64,000 nucleotides of DNA from assembly GCA_033964015.1 (NCBI GenBank), contig CM066914.1, positions 8,175,831-8,239,830 on the forward strand, written 5' to 3'. This document shows positions 1 through 10,346 of the stretch, one piece after another. Source of the DNA: Scolanthus callimorphus (Eukaryota; Cnidaria; Anthozoa; Actiniaria; Edwardsiidae). The notes beneath the pieces were generated by a model. The model had not been told where the DNA came from, did no database searches, and saw only the letters and a program-made list of their open reading frames with translations. The position numbers and the translations under genes are program-made. Each line of letters opens with the position of its first letter. The stretch's first letter is position 1.

Positions 1-566
1 ACTTTGGGACTTGTTTTCTTGGATAGGCGGATTTCAGATGATTATAACTTAACTTAAATTAGAAGCTGCGTGTAGGAGTCCCTTCAGAGACTACTAGTAC
101 TAGTTTCAACGTTATTAATCGCTGAACATGCATTGAACAATATTAACTGAGACAAATTAATGTTGAATCAAACTGTGGCCAAGTCTCTTGCTTGTCTTGT
201 CACCTCCTCTGGTTTTCCCTATGGCATTTTGTTTTCTAAGCTTTTTTGAGCAGTAAAGAACGTTAGCGGCCAAATTATACAAGGAAAAGAAACATCACAT
301 AAGTATACATAATAACAAATACTTGCCTATGTTTGTAGCTTATAGTTTCTTTCAAATGTCGATACGATAGTAGAGGCGAAGACTGAAGACATGTTTTCCT
401 CGTTTTCGGTGGTGAAAAAAGACGACGCGTGTGCGTCGCGTTTCCCGCCTTTTTGGTGTCACGTGACCTTGCGCTAACGTATGTGTGGGCTGCCTGTGGT
501 GTGGTTAATCAAACATGGCGCCTTCCTTCCTTTGCTTCTTGTTTCGCGGTCGTTCCTTGCCATGAA

Positions 567-672
567 ATGTGGAAAGATGGGTGCAAAAACAGCTTATCCG
601 AAAAGTGGGTTGAATTGCTAAACGATTTAATTATTGAAGATTTTTCTAAATGCATTCGGACTGTTTTTTTCT
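567..672 (+). CDS. possible first coding exon, unknown gene
   Basis: An open reading frame of about 35 codons starts at an ATG at 567 and runs into a GTAAGT donor at 673-678, inside a CpG-containing, promoter-like stretch (430-560). The peptide has an acidic, amphipathic character (WVELLNDLIIEDFSKC). I see no matching downstream exon and do not recognise the family, so this could be chance. Confidence 0.2.
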
Positions 673-674
673 GT

Positions 675-1700
675 AAGTTATGCCTTTTTCTTTGATGACA
701 ACTGAATTCTAAGAGAACATGACAGAATGGGCGAGTTCATAAGCACAAGACAAATGTTACATTTTTTCGCAATAACTAAATTGTAAATTACCTAGAAATA
801 GTACAGAATAGTACATAATTCTTCAAATTTATTATCATGGATACACATGAAATTTGGCAGAATGATATAAAGTTTATGTTGACAAATCTTATCTACATGA
901 GTGAACTTCCAGTAGATAGCTGTGGAATAGGTAAAATCTCATTGTGGCTCAGGCCTAGTTTATATGTCACTTAATTTCGATAATTAAATTTGTCTCAATT
1001 AAATTTGTCCGAAATACGATGTATAAACTAGGCCTCAGTGTACTTTAGTCTATAAACATAGATGTACTATGTAGACTTTGGGGCTTTCTCACATTATATT
1101 ACTGAGGTAGGGGTGTACAATATGATGGGTAAGAAATCACAGTTTGTGGTATCTTTTAGGAGTTTTCCCCTTGAATTTTGCAGTAAATTAGAGTAAGTAT
1201 TATTTGGGAAATATCAGGTTTAATGCTGTTGGCCACTGTCAATATTATTGGGGGCCTCCCCCTCTCCCCAATCATAATTACAGGGGGGACAAGAGTGCCC
1301 TTCATCCAACTGCTTCAATCACCCCTAGATACTGAAAGATGTGCCTGAGAAAATATCAAGTTATAATAATAATGAAAATCAAAGCTAGAGTTGGGAAATA
1401 ATGGCTACAATCAAAATCAAATTTAATTAAACATCGAATCAAAACAAAGGTTGTTATTTTGATTTAAAAAAAAAAACCAAAATTAACAGTTTCTTCACAT
1501 CATATTTACTCATACCATTTTGTTGATACTTAACATATAGAATTCACAGCTTTTTTTCACGTTTTTCCTTATTCAAAATGTCACATTTTTCTCATGATTT
1601 TCACAGGGTTTTTTCACAGGTCAAAATAGTTCACAGGCTCATTCACAACATTTTCACAGGAAATTCACATGTTGCTCTCCAGTCTCACTCTCATCCCACT
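675..1700. other. AT-rich stretch without recognised gene
   Basis: No splice-consistent coding segment was seen. It contains an A-run near 1469 and short C/G-rich patches near 1250-1290. The last part leads into the GGATCC minisatellite. Confidence 0.5.
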
Positions 1701-2762
1701 ATGGAGGTGTCCCATCATTGCAGGATCCCTGGATCCCAGCGCCTCCCACAAAAAATCCTGACAATTCCCAACACAGCTGATAAATTTCCCTGCACTCTTC
1801 TCTTCCCACCCAGGTTCTCCCCCTTATATCCCACTGTGGTGTCCCATCATTGCAGGATCCTGGCTTCCCACCTCAAAAAAAACTCCCTCTGGGATTCTGC
1901 CATCCCATACGGGATCCCACCCATTAGGTACTCAAGATCTCACTGGGAATCCCACCTGACCCTGAGAAATTTCATCCCAAGAAGGATCCTGCTATCCCAT
2001 CCATTTGGGATCCTGCCTAGGAAGGCTGGATCCTGGGATCCCTGGGAAATGTTATCCCACCTGGGATAGGCGGCATCCCACCATCCCATCTTGGATCCTG
2101 CCCGGGATGGCCATTATCTCACCTGGGATAGGCAGGATCCCACCATCCCACCTTAGATCCCACCTGGGATGGCAGGGATCTCCGCAGGAAATGATATCCC
2201 ACCTGGGATAGGCGGGATCCCGCCATCCCACCTTTGATCCCGCCCAGGATGGCAGGATCCCAGGCGGGATCCCACCTACCTGGGAAATGTTATCCCACCT
2301 GGGATAGGCGGGATCCCCCCTATCCCAACAAGGATCCTGCTATCCCATCCATTTGGGATCCTGCCCAGGAAGGCTGGATCCTGTGATACCTGGGAAATGC
2401 TATCCCACCTGGGATAAGTGGGATCCCAACATCTCACCCCACCTTGGATCCTGCCCGGGATGGCCATTATCTCACCTGGGATAGGCGGGATCCCACCATC
2501 CCGCCTTGGATCCCGCACGAGATGGCAGGATCCCAGGCGGGATCCCACCTCCCCGGGAAATGTTATCCCACCTGGGATAGGCGGGATCCCGCCATCCCAC
2601 CTTTGATCCCGCCCGGGATGGCAGGATCCCAGGGATCCCAGGCGGGATCCCACCTACCCGGGAAACGTTATCCCACCTGGGATAGGCGGGATCCCGCCAT
2701 CCCACCTGGGATCCCGCCTATCCCGGCCGGGATCCCGCCTGTCCCGGCCGGGATCCCGCCTC
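1700..2762. repeat. GGGATCC-rich minisatellite
   Basis: This is about 1 kb of degenerate tandem sequence built from short units around GGGATCCCGCC, GATGGCAGGATCC and TATCCCACCTGGGATAGGCG. A longer unit marked by GAAATGTTATCCCACCTGGG recurs near 2046, 2283, 2559 and, diverged, near 2189, 2392 and 2661. The same words occur on both strands (GGGATCCC is nearly self-complementary), so several open frames of 60-125 codons arise in both directions. Those are repeat artefacts, not genes. Order and spacing vary, which suggests repeated unequal exchange. Confidence 0.9.
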
Positions 2763-2924
2763 TCATTTTTACATGGGGCAAAATGTGTGTTCAAAAATGT
2801 TGCCTGTTTAGGGTGAAATAGTAAAAAAGAAGGAACTTTGCCATCATGGGAGACCTGCAACATATACATTCTCTACAACATTGTGAGCAAGATAAATCTA
2901 CAACAAAACTTCAGGCAATACTAT

Positions 2925-2989
2925 ACACTTAATGACTGCTCCCGAGGGAAACATCAGTTTTGTTTCCCGAGGGAGCAGTCATTAAGTGT
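2925..2989. repeat. perfect 28-bp inverted repeat with 9-bp loop
   Basis: The left arm at 2925-2952 and the right arm at 2962-2989 are exact reverse complements centred on GACTGCTCCCGAGGGAAAC. A weaker outer pair, GTTATATAGC near 2994 and GCTATATAAC near 3329, suggests the hairpin is one end of a larger foldback element. Confidence 0.85.
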
Positions 2990-3383
2990 TTTGTTATATA
3001 GCAAAAAATAAACTGCAACTATTAAATCAAAACCAATGTATTTCAAGAATGAAAGAGAAGTTACAAAGTGTGTGCACGACTGCATCATGTAAAATAAAAA
3101 CACTCCTAAAATCCCACAAATTTTCTTGCATTAGCAAAAACTTATCAAAATTAGCAAAGGTTTTTAAAGAGACACACGCTCTCAAACCAACGCGCAAAGG
3201 CAATGTTCCCCTATCGGTCAATAATTTTCGAAATATTGACTGATCGGGGAATATTTGATTTGTACTTCACCCATGTGACCTTGATTTAGCTAATAAGAGC
3301 GCGTGCTCGGTTGGAGTGAGCACTCGCTATATAACAAATATTAAAAACATTTCAGAAGATAAAATGGTCCACAAAGAACAACA

Positions 3384-3890
3384 TACATACATATAGTTTA
3401 TTTAGACACGGTAAAATCATCAGTTGTACAAGTAAAGTTAAAAATACAAGACTTACACATTTACTAAACTGTTTTACATGATTGCCGTGTGGGAACCAGA
3501 CAATTAATAATGCTGGTTTACTTCCCGTTTAAAATTACTGAGTAATATGCCCAGGGAGGTTATTCCATAGATTGGCACCACTATAGGAAAAGCTTCGTTT
3601 TAAGTAATTGGTGCGTGGCTTAGACAAAAATAACTTGTCTTCAGAGTTTCGCAAATCATAGCTAGTTTGGCGCAAAGCCCGTCCCACACTGGACTGCAAT
3701 AGTTGAAATAAGGTAAAACTAGGGCATTATAGATCTGGATAGCAACCTCCTGCGTGACAAAGGGCCTCACTCTCTTTAAAGCACCTATAGCTGAACAAAC
3801 TTTTTTGCATAATTCGTCAACTAGGACAGACGTAAAAAAAACATCTGACCTTAGCTGCATGAGATCCACTTGTTATTGATGACATGGCAT
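3384..3890 (-). mobile_element. LINE 3' end (reverse transcriptase C-terminus, deleted)
   Basis: Minus-strand translation gives the end of a non-LTR retrotransposon ORF2: KRVRPFVTQEVAIQIYNALV, LPYFNYCSPVWDGL, then in another frame YDLRNSEDKLFLSKP, NYLKRSFSYSGANLWNNLP and a stop at 3535-3537. The jump from WDGL to YDLRNSE near 3660 means roughly 60 codons normally found between these motifs are missing, so the copy is internally deleted as well as 5'-truncated. The 3' UTR ends near 3386 in an ATGT microsatellite, as is usual for this LINE type. It lies between the ARM/HEAT-like gene and the window's left part. Confidence 0.85.
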
Positions 3891-4448
3891 GGATACAGCT
3901 GACAAACAACCAGTTTTGATCCTCAACGGTATCAGGCTGCATACAAGAAATAAAGAAAAAATGTCACGTAGCTACAAGGGGTGGTGAAAGGCCATTCGGA
4001 AAATGAAGAATCTTGCAAAGGTTCTAGGGATTCTCAAATCTCAGATTTTAAGAGAGCAGTCTTGCAATCTCATTTCTAGCAAATTAGTGCAAATTACTGA
4101 GAATGTATTGAATTTATAAGCCTTGATCTTGTTGACTTGGAAAATCTTGCATTTACCTGTTTGCTACCCCTACTACACAAGGTGACATGAATTCAGTAAT
4201 AATAGGCCATGTTTGAATTATGCTCCAATGCCTACAAACAATAACCTCAAGTCAAGGCTCTCTTCTAAAATTACTGTAAATGTATTTGAACTAGGAGAGA
4301 GCGCCTCGATTTGAAGCTTTTGTCTCGTGAGCATTGCAGCATAATTTGAATATGGACTATTGTGGATTGGGATACACAATAAGTTGACCACACCCACAGC
4401 ATAGTAAAGCTTTCAAATTACATAGTATTAAAAAGAATGGACACTTAC

Positions 4449-7400
4449 CCATGAGGCAAGAACAGCTGTGAGGTCTTCAAAACATCCCACCCCAACAAAT
4501 ATAGCCTGGAAAAACGTATAATAGAGAATTGTCATTCCTCTATTTACGAGAAATGTGCCAGGATACCTGCATGGCAGCAGAAGTCCCCCTCCCCCACCAA
4601 ACGTTTGATGGGTTATTTATAAGCAAATAACCTGATAGTGCTTCTTTTCTGGGATTTCACATTTTGTAGTACACTTTGTGTTTTATTTGAATTACCTGAA
4701 GTACTTTTGAATCTCCACTACCAAGTAGAGTTGGAATAACATCTGCAACAACACAAAACATTTGAAAGAAAATCTCAAATTGAATGCTTTGTTAAATTAA
4801 AATAGTAATTTTTGTTAAAAATCATGTTCTCATACCTAGCAGTTGAACTGCCTTCCTTGTACAAGCTGAATAATGTTTACTGAAAAAATGATTTAAAAAT
4901 AAGGAATGGTATGATCCGGTTTTTATTGAATGCATTTGCTGTCATTGACCAATCAATTCTTCCATCCGATCCAGTCAGGTGTGTGACCGGGGAGATGGGT
5001 GACCGACGACCGGTTAGCGCAGTGGTAGAGCGCCGGGCTTATGTTCGGGAGGTTGGGAGTTCAAACCCTGGCCGAGCCAACACTCAGGGTCTTTTTCTAA
5101 TAATTGAGGAGAAGGTGCTGCCTTTGCTCTAACATCTGCAAATGGTTAGACCTTCGCGTCTTCTCGGATAAGGACATTACTGTGCGACTACGTCAACCGG
5201 GCCATCCCGTAAAAAGTTTATCATTTAGAGATTCAAACCATTTTAAGCAAATTTAATACCTGCGATACATCTGACGATGAGTAATTAAGTGTTTTGAAGT
5301 TATTTCTGCCCATAATTTCCACAATTTTTACGAGAAAAGCGATATTTCGGTGTCTCAGATCTCAAGAAAGTCGAGATCCTTTGTTCTGTACTCGCTTTCT
5401 GATTGGCTAACTTCTTACAAAATGGCCCGGTTGACGTAGTCGCACAGTAAACCGTAGGCCCCGTCTCTCACATACACTACACTAACTGGAACCAGAGGGA
5501 CGTTAAAGAACCACTAGGACCGTCGGAAGTTGCCCAACCTCAGTGTCACAGAACTCACAATACTAGCACACACTCATGTTTATAAAGCTAGTTCTTATAG
5601 GATGAGTTATCCATTAATGTAAAGCGCTTTGAGCCGCGAGGATAAAGCGCTATATAAGCACGTTATTATTATTATTATATGACTGGTCACAAAGGTCATG
5701 TGTTGCTCTGAACATTTTTACGCTATGTGCTTAGTCGTCATCTTACTTACTCTTGGTTGGACTTGCCTCCCACCACTTAATCATGCCATAACCATATGTC
5801 ATATGTTGTTGTTACCTTCACTTCTCTCAAGCGCAGTGTAACATTAATTGAAGTTTGAATGAAATGGACTAGGTATTAACATGTACAAAATGTAGTGTAC
5901 AATGCACTTTTTTTAAAACAATACCTGTTTTTTATAATTCCTAGAAACTGTATAATGAGTGATGGGGCATCCAGTTGACACTTAAAGAAAATAAAAGCAT
6001 CAAAGATATGAGTTTAGACAGCTGTATAAAAGGCATAAAGTGTATACTATTTCAGGCCTGTAGAACACACTTTGAAGTGAAGATTTAATAAAGATCACAA
6101 AAGTTAGGGGAGGGGGGATGATTGTTCCCACTCCCAAGGCTGTGGCTGCAGTCCATGGTTCATACAGAAAGTTTTCCAGGGGGGCTGTTTTGAAATTCCA
6201 TGGGAGGGGGTGGGGTAAAAAAGTTGACTTTCCAGGGACATTTTATCCAAAAATAGATTTTCCAGGATTTTGCCAGAAAAAATGGAAATTCCAGAGGAGG
6301 AGGTAATTTATGAGGTGGGAAGTTCCAGGGGGGAACTACCCTGGTGCAGTTTAAAAATGCAATCAGCCATTGTATAGGATTTTTCAAGTACCATATGAGT
6401 GAAGAATGCTCGATATGGTTGCTATCCTCAATAGATTACAATTGATACCCACCCCAACCTTGGAAAATACCCACAAGGCAGTGCAATATTGGCATGAGTT
6501 TTTTAAATATAATTACTGTATAATCACAGTGAAACCAAGTATACACATGAGAGCCCTTTTTTAATTATATGCATCAAGGGGGGGTGTTAAAGAACCACTG
6601 CGGACGTAATAAACCCTCTGGCAGTGACCACCCTCAGTGTCTGTGCTTATGACCGCTTGGCTGCTAGTGGCGCCATTAAGACCCAGTGCAATTCAGCTTT
6701 CAAGCTGCAAGTCTGGGGAGTCGATCTCACACATTTACATTTACAGTTAAAGATACAAGACACAGGATAAGATGGGTCACAGCCCCTTACCTCATGTGGC
6801 TGTGCCACCTGGATAAGTTGTAGAGTTTTAGTAAAACACTTTAAAGCTATGTCTGTCTTCTTCATCTCATCAGAGCTCTTGTATGCGCTACTTTCTTCTG
6901 ATACATTCTCTTGGCTCAAGAATGCAAAGATAGATTCTGTGATGGATGGACTCAACGTACTGGCACTAACATCCTATAATTAGGGTAGACCTTGATTAAT
7001 GACTGGAGCTCATCAATATTTTCATTGTTTCATGGATTATGAGTGCTGCTGGGTAAAGAGGCTCAAAAATATTATGTTTGCACAGGAGGTTGGATATAGC
7101 AATTTTTATTATTGGGAAACAGAAAGATTGATTGATAACAAGATGAATTGATAACAAGATATTGGGCAGAGATTTCTGCAGTGATTTTATTATATATATA
7201 TATATATATTTCAGGGGCAGATCCAGGATTTTTTCAGAGCGGGGGTTGCAGCACTAAGTTGGACTGGTTATAATCCATACTGAGTTCAAAACTTTTTAAT
7301 AACACGTGTTTTCCCAGAGTTCAGTTCAGGGGGTTGCAACCCCCACAACCCCTCCTCTAGATCCGCCCCTGTATTTTCTACAACTACAATAAGGGTGGCT

Positions 7401-8483
7401 ACACTAAAGTTCAAAATGTGCTCATGTGTACTTGGGTGCAAAATTGCAATAGCAACTTCAGGTTGTTTCCCATACACTGTATTTTTAACAGGAAATTGAA
7501 GAGGTGTTGCCGTGGGAGGGTTATAGAATTTGCCTGGCATCACACAACACAATGCAGCTACAATATAAAAAGCAACCATTATTTTTCACTTTGCAACCAA
7601 AAAATATCTGTTAGTTGTAAAATATTGCCAAGTTTTGTGGATGATTCTTAACATTTGCCTCTAACTATGCAACTAGAACTTCTCTTTCTGTGAACAAATG
7701 TATTCTACCAGACACAAAAATTGTGACTGCTAATGTCTGCCAATTTTGAGCCATTATACATGAAAAAGATAATTAGTAGGGGAACCAATGACATTTAAGG
7801 ATTCCTGATGGTATGCGAGTGGGTTTCTATTAAATTGAAGTAAGAGTTATTGATGCGAATGTCGTTGTGATAGGCGTTTATTTTCATTCCTAGTACCTAT
7901 TATAATTATAGCAGTATCAATCGGCCTCATCTATATTGTAGTTTTGAGTTTCATGTTGAGACTGCAGCGTTTTTTAATTGAGATCACGGGGAGTATAACA
8001 TACATGCACAGACTTCATTACAAAAAAAGAGATAAAACTAAGCTATCTGCCCCTGGCCATGATATAGTGAAAAATCTTCCATTCGTTTAAGCTCTTATGT
8101 ACTCACAGAATCCGACAGCACTTCCCACATTTCTTGTATGTCGGCTACTACAACTCTAAATTAAATGCAGAATACGAGAAAATATTAATATTTTATCATC
8201 AGCAAAACGACAATGGGCACAAATCTTGTAGATGACGAGCTACAGCTTGTATGATGAATGATGAAGAATTGACAGATGAGAGATAAGAAAAAACTCGGTG
8301 CTCTACACGAGAGCGCACTAAAATATTCGCGCTCTCAATTAAAATAACGCGACAAGTAGGAAAGATTTTTGAGGATTCTAGTGATATGTAACGAGTAGCG
8401 AATAATGATCATTACCTGTGCTGTATTTTCCCGCCTCCTTCCACCCTTTCGCGAGCGGCGGGCTCGGAAGCCTTATCCGCCAT
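4449..8483 (-). CDS. uncharacterised ARM/HEAT-like protein, N-terminal part
   Basis: Seven phase-compatible exons: 8483-8416, 8155-8107, 6973-6791, 5980-5925, 4879-4836, 4742-4696 and 4505-4449. All have GT donors and AG acceptors. They join into one open frame of 168 codons beginning MADKASEPAARERVEGGG. The N-terminus is low-complexity and charged. From about residue 24 the chain is helical and leucine-rich (VADIQEMWEVLSDSD, ALKCFTKTLQLIQVAQ, SLIIQFLGIIKN, RKAVQLLDVIPTLLGSGDSK, QAIFVGVGCFEDLTAVLAS), which resembles ARM/HEAT repeats. The last exon ends in phase 0 with no stop. I found no convincing next exon before base 1, so the 3' part is probably outside the window. I do not recognise the family; the repeat-protein call is inference. 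Confidence 0.7.
5000..5678 (+). mobile_element. tRNA-derived SINE, split by a MITE
   Basis: The head is tRNA-like: an A-box-like TTAGCGCAGTGGTAGAGCGC at 5014-5033 and a B-box-like GGAGTTCAAACCCTGG at 5055-5070. The body carries ACGTTAAAGAACCACTAGGA, and the tail AAAGCGCTTTGAGCCGCGAG is followed by GCGCTATATAAGCACG and an ATT repeat ending near 5678. The body is interrupted by a MITE at 5179-5448. The tRNA part lacks a proper acceptor stem, so it is not a tRNA gene. It lies in an intron of the minus-strand ARM/HEAT-like gene. A body fragment of the same type (GTTAAAGAACCACTG) recurs near 6587. Confidence 0.85.
5179..5448. mobile_element. MITE with TA target duplication, nested in SINE
   Basis: The terminal inverted repeats are CTGTGCGACTACGTCAACCG at the left, with its reverse complement ending at 5448. 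Both continue to GGGCCAT and are flanked by TA. Removing the element and one TA restores a normal SINE body (GACATTAAACCGTAGG). A TA duplication fits Tc1/mariner-type or related transposition; the superfamily is inferred. Confidence 0.8.
6105..6345. repeat. G-rich foldback-type repeat
   Basis: Repeats of TTCCAGG, GGAAATTCC and GGGGG blocks read as open on both strands without looking coding. It resembles the poly-G foldback elements at 32435-32660 and 58348-58577. It sits in the intron between exons 3 and 4 of the ARM/HEAT-like gene. Confidence 0.5.
7212..7371. mobile_element. CAGGG-type MITE, 5-bp TSD
   Basis: The element starts CAGGGGCAGATCCAGGA and ends CTAGATCCGCCCCTG, and is flanked on both sides by TATTT (7207-7211 and 7372-7376). 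One side lies at the end of a TA microsatellite, so part of the TSD match could be chance. It is in an intron of the ARM/HEAT-like gene. Confidence 0.7.
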
Positions 8484-8515
8484 GTTTGTTGTGAACCGCA
8501 AAGCCAATCGGTTGA

Positions 8516-10230
8516 TCAAAGTAGGGATTCTCTTATACACCACAGGAGTCCCAGCAAGTCCATGCCTAGCGCACAATCAAAAAATCCATGCGCTTGATCT
8601 ATGTGCTCTCTTAGCTTTCCGCAAAAATTCCGCAGGGTCCGGGAAATAATCAGCGTATCCTTGTAGCAAAAACGTAAGTACCTCACTACTTGAAGCACTC
8701 AGCGAAATCACGATATTCCGGATATATTGGCTGGTTGGCTGGCAAATCGACTGGCATACTGGCCGAGCCGACGCTCGGACTAGCACAACGAGCCAAAAAT
8801 AAATTAAATGCGTTAAAAAAGCGTATCTAGTCATTTCTCTAAGCGTGTAGAGAAAAACATCTGGGCTTCTCGGAAATGTTAGGAAAAATGTTCCTTTTGG
8901 CCACAGGACCTGAACGTAGATCGAAAAGATCAGTGCAGTATTGCCAGCAGGAGATGGGATACAAAAATTTCCCGGCCAACAACACGTGTCAAAATGCCCA
9001 CAAAACAAGCAAAAGTAACTGAAGTAAGCTTTATATGCTAAATAGTGACTAAATAATGAATATCGACTAAGAAATTTCAAAAACTGGGTTCCAAAAAGAA
9101 TTGGTTCCAAAAAGAATTGGCCAGCACACCTGAACTTAATTGCCAGCAAAGATGAAATGCAAAAAAAAATCCCACCAAGAGGCTTTCTTGCCTTTTTGCC
9201 GGCCAGCAGTGAAAAGGGGGTGAGGAAGAGGTTTTCTGAGGAACAGGTTCATTGTGTGCCCGTGAATACTAGTAGGAGGGCCCGACCTCGTTCGTTCCCA
9301 GCGCCTTTCCCTTCCCTTTCCCGCCTTACCCCCAAGCGAAGGGAAAGGCGCTGGGAATGAGGGCGAGGAAGAAAACATGTATTATTTACAGCTACATTTA
9401 TATTAAAAAACTAAATAATTTGAGGCCTTATGAGCTGATCTATTTCACTGATCCCATATTTTGTATGTGCGTATGCAGTGAGCTGGAGGCGTATGCAGTG
9501 AGGTCAACGAGGACGCTAAGGGCACAAGTGGTTTAGTCTCTTTTCGCAGTGTAGTATATTAGTATATAAATGAGTGATCTTTAAAGCTACTCTGATGGGC
9601 TGGCCGGCTAGCCACCCACTAACTTCTGTAATCTATGTCCTCGATCGCCCCAACCCTTCCTGAACAAAACATGAGTTCCCAGAGTTGAAGCACATTTTTG
9701 CATGGTATGTTTGTACATACGATACGTGCTCCTTATTTAATTTTCAGCCTCTTTGTTATGGTATGGGTTACACGGATTTCTTTTAGCGTCAGCAAATTAA
9801 TAGGAAGACGTGACAAAAATTAAGACAAAGAAAATGGTTCTTGTAAACCGTGCATTGATTATAAATTTAACTTTATGTGTACAGCTGAGATTTGAAAAAA
9901 AAAAACATGTGACAAAACAAGAAAACACCCAAGTTGGCAGATTTACCAAATTCCAAACTTTCCCAACAATTGGTCTCAAATACGTTTATTTTATTCTTAG
10001 TATTTCACACATGTGTGAAACTGGTACCAGTGCAACCTGCATCGTATTGCTGGACAAAGCCATGAACGGTTAGCCAAAGGTCATGTCCAAGGAAACAGAG
10101 AAAGCATTCGAGAACGCGCTCGATCATGTCGTCCAACGTGTGAGGTTTATTTTGTCCATTGTGATCATGTAGAGTCAGCTTTCAATCCCGCGTGACTTTT
10201 GTGTCTTACGTAACCACAAGCGTCTCGTAT
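8516..10230. other. intergenic region with open but unlikely frames
   Basis: It lies between the start of the minus-strand ARM/HEAT-like gene and the PLA2G15-like gene. It contains a 190-codon minus-strand open frame (8577-9149) rich in F, C and Y that I do not believe is coding. It also holds a short inverted repeat around TTCCCAGCGCCTTTCCCTTC (about 9296-9315 with 9337-9357), and a duplicated GCGTATGCAGTGAG near 9472 and 9489. Confidence 0.5.
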
Positions 10231-10235
10231 CAGCG

Positions 10236-10242
10236 TATAAAA
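10236..10242 (+). promoter_or_regulatory. TATA-box-like motif
   Basis: TATAAAA lies 105 bases before the ATG of the PLA2G15-like gene. It is a plausible core promoter element; no transcript evidence is available. Confidence 0.4.
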
Positions 10243-10346
10243 CGAAAACAAGGACAGGAAATGCGCGATAATTTTAGCTCGAGGTCTCAGACGCCAGTTT
10301 TTCTAGCTGTCCTGTGTTCGGAGACAACAGGGACGAGATAGTCGAG

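Noticed and set aside
2005..2821. Overlapping 60-125 codon ORFs on both strands
   Set aside because: All are translations of the GGATCC minisatellite.
5011..5075. tRNA gene
   Set aside because: A- and B-box-like words are present but no acceptor-stem pairing was seen, and the sequence continues into a SINE body and tail.
8577..9149. 190-codon minus-strand ORF as a gene
   Set aside because: Composition is erratic (C, F, Y, S rich), no domain or splice context, and it lies upstream of the ARM/HEAT-like gene start.
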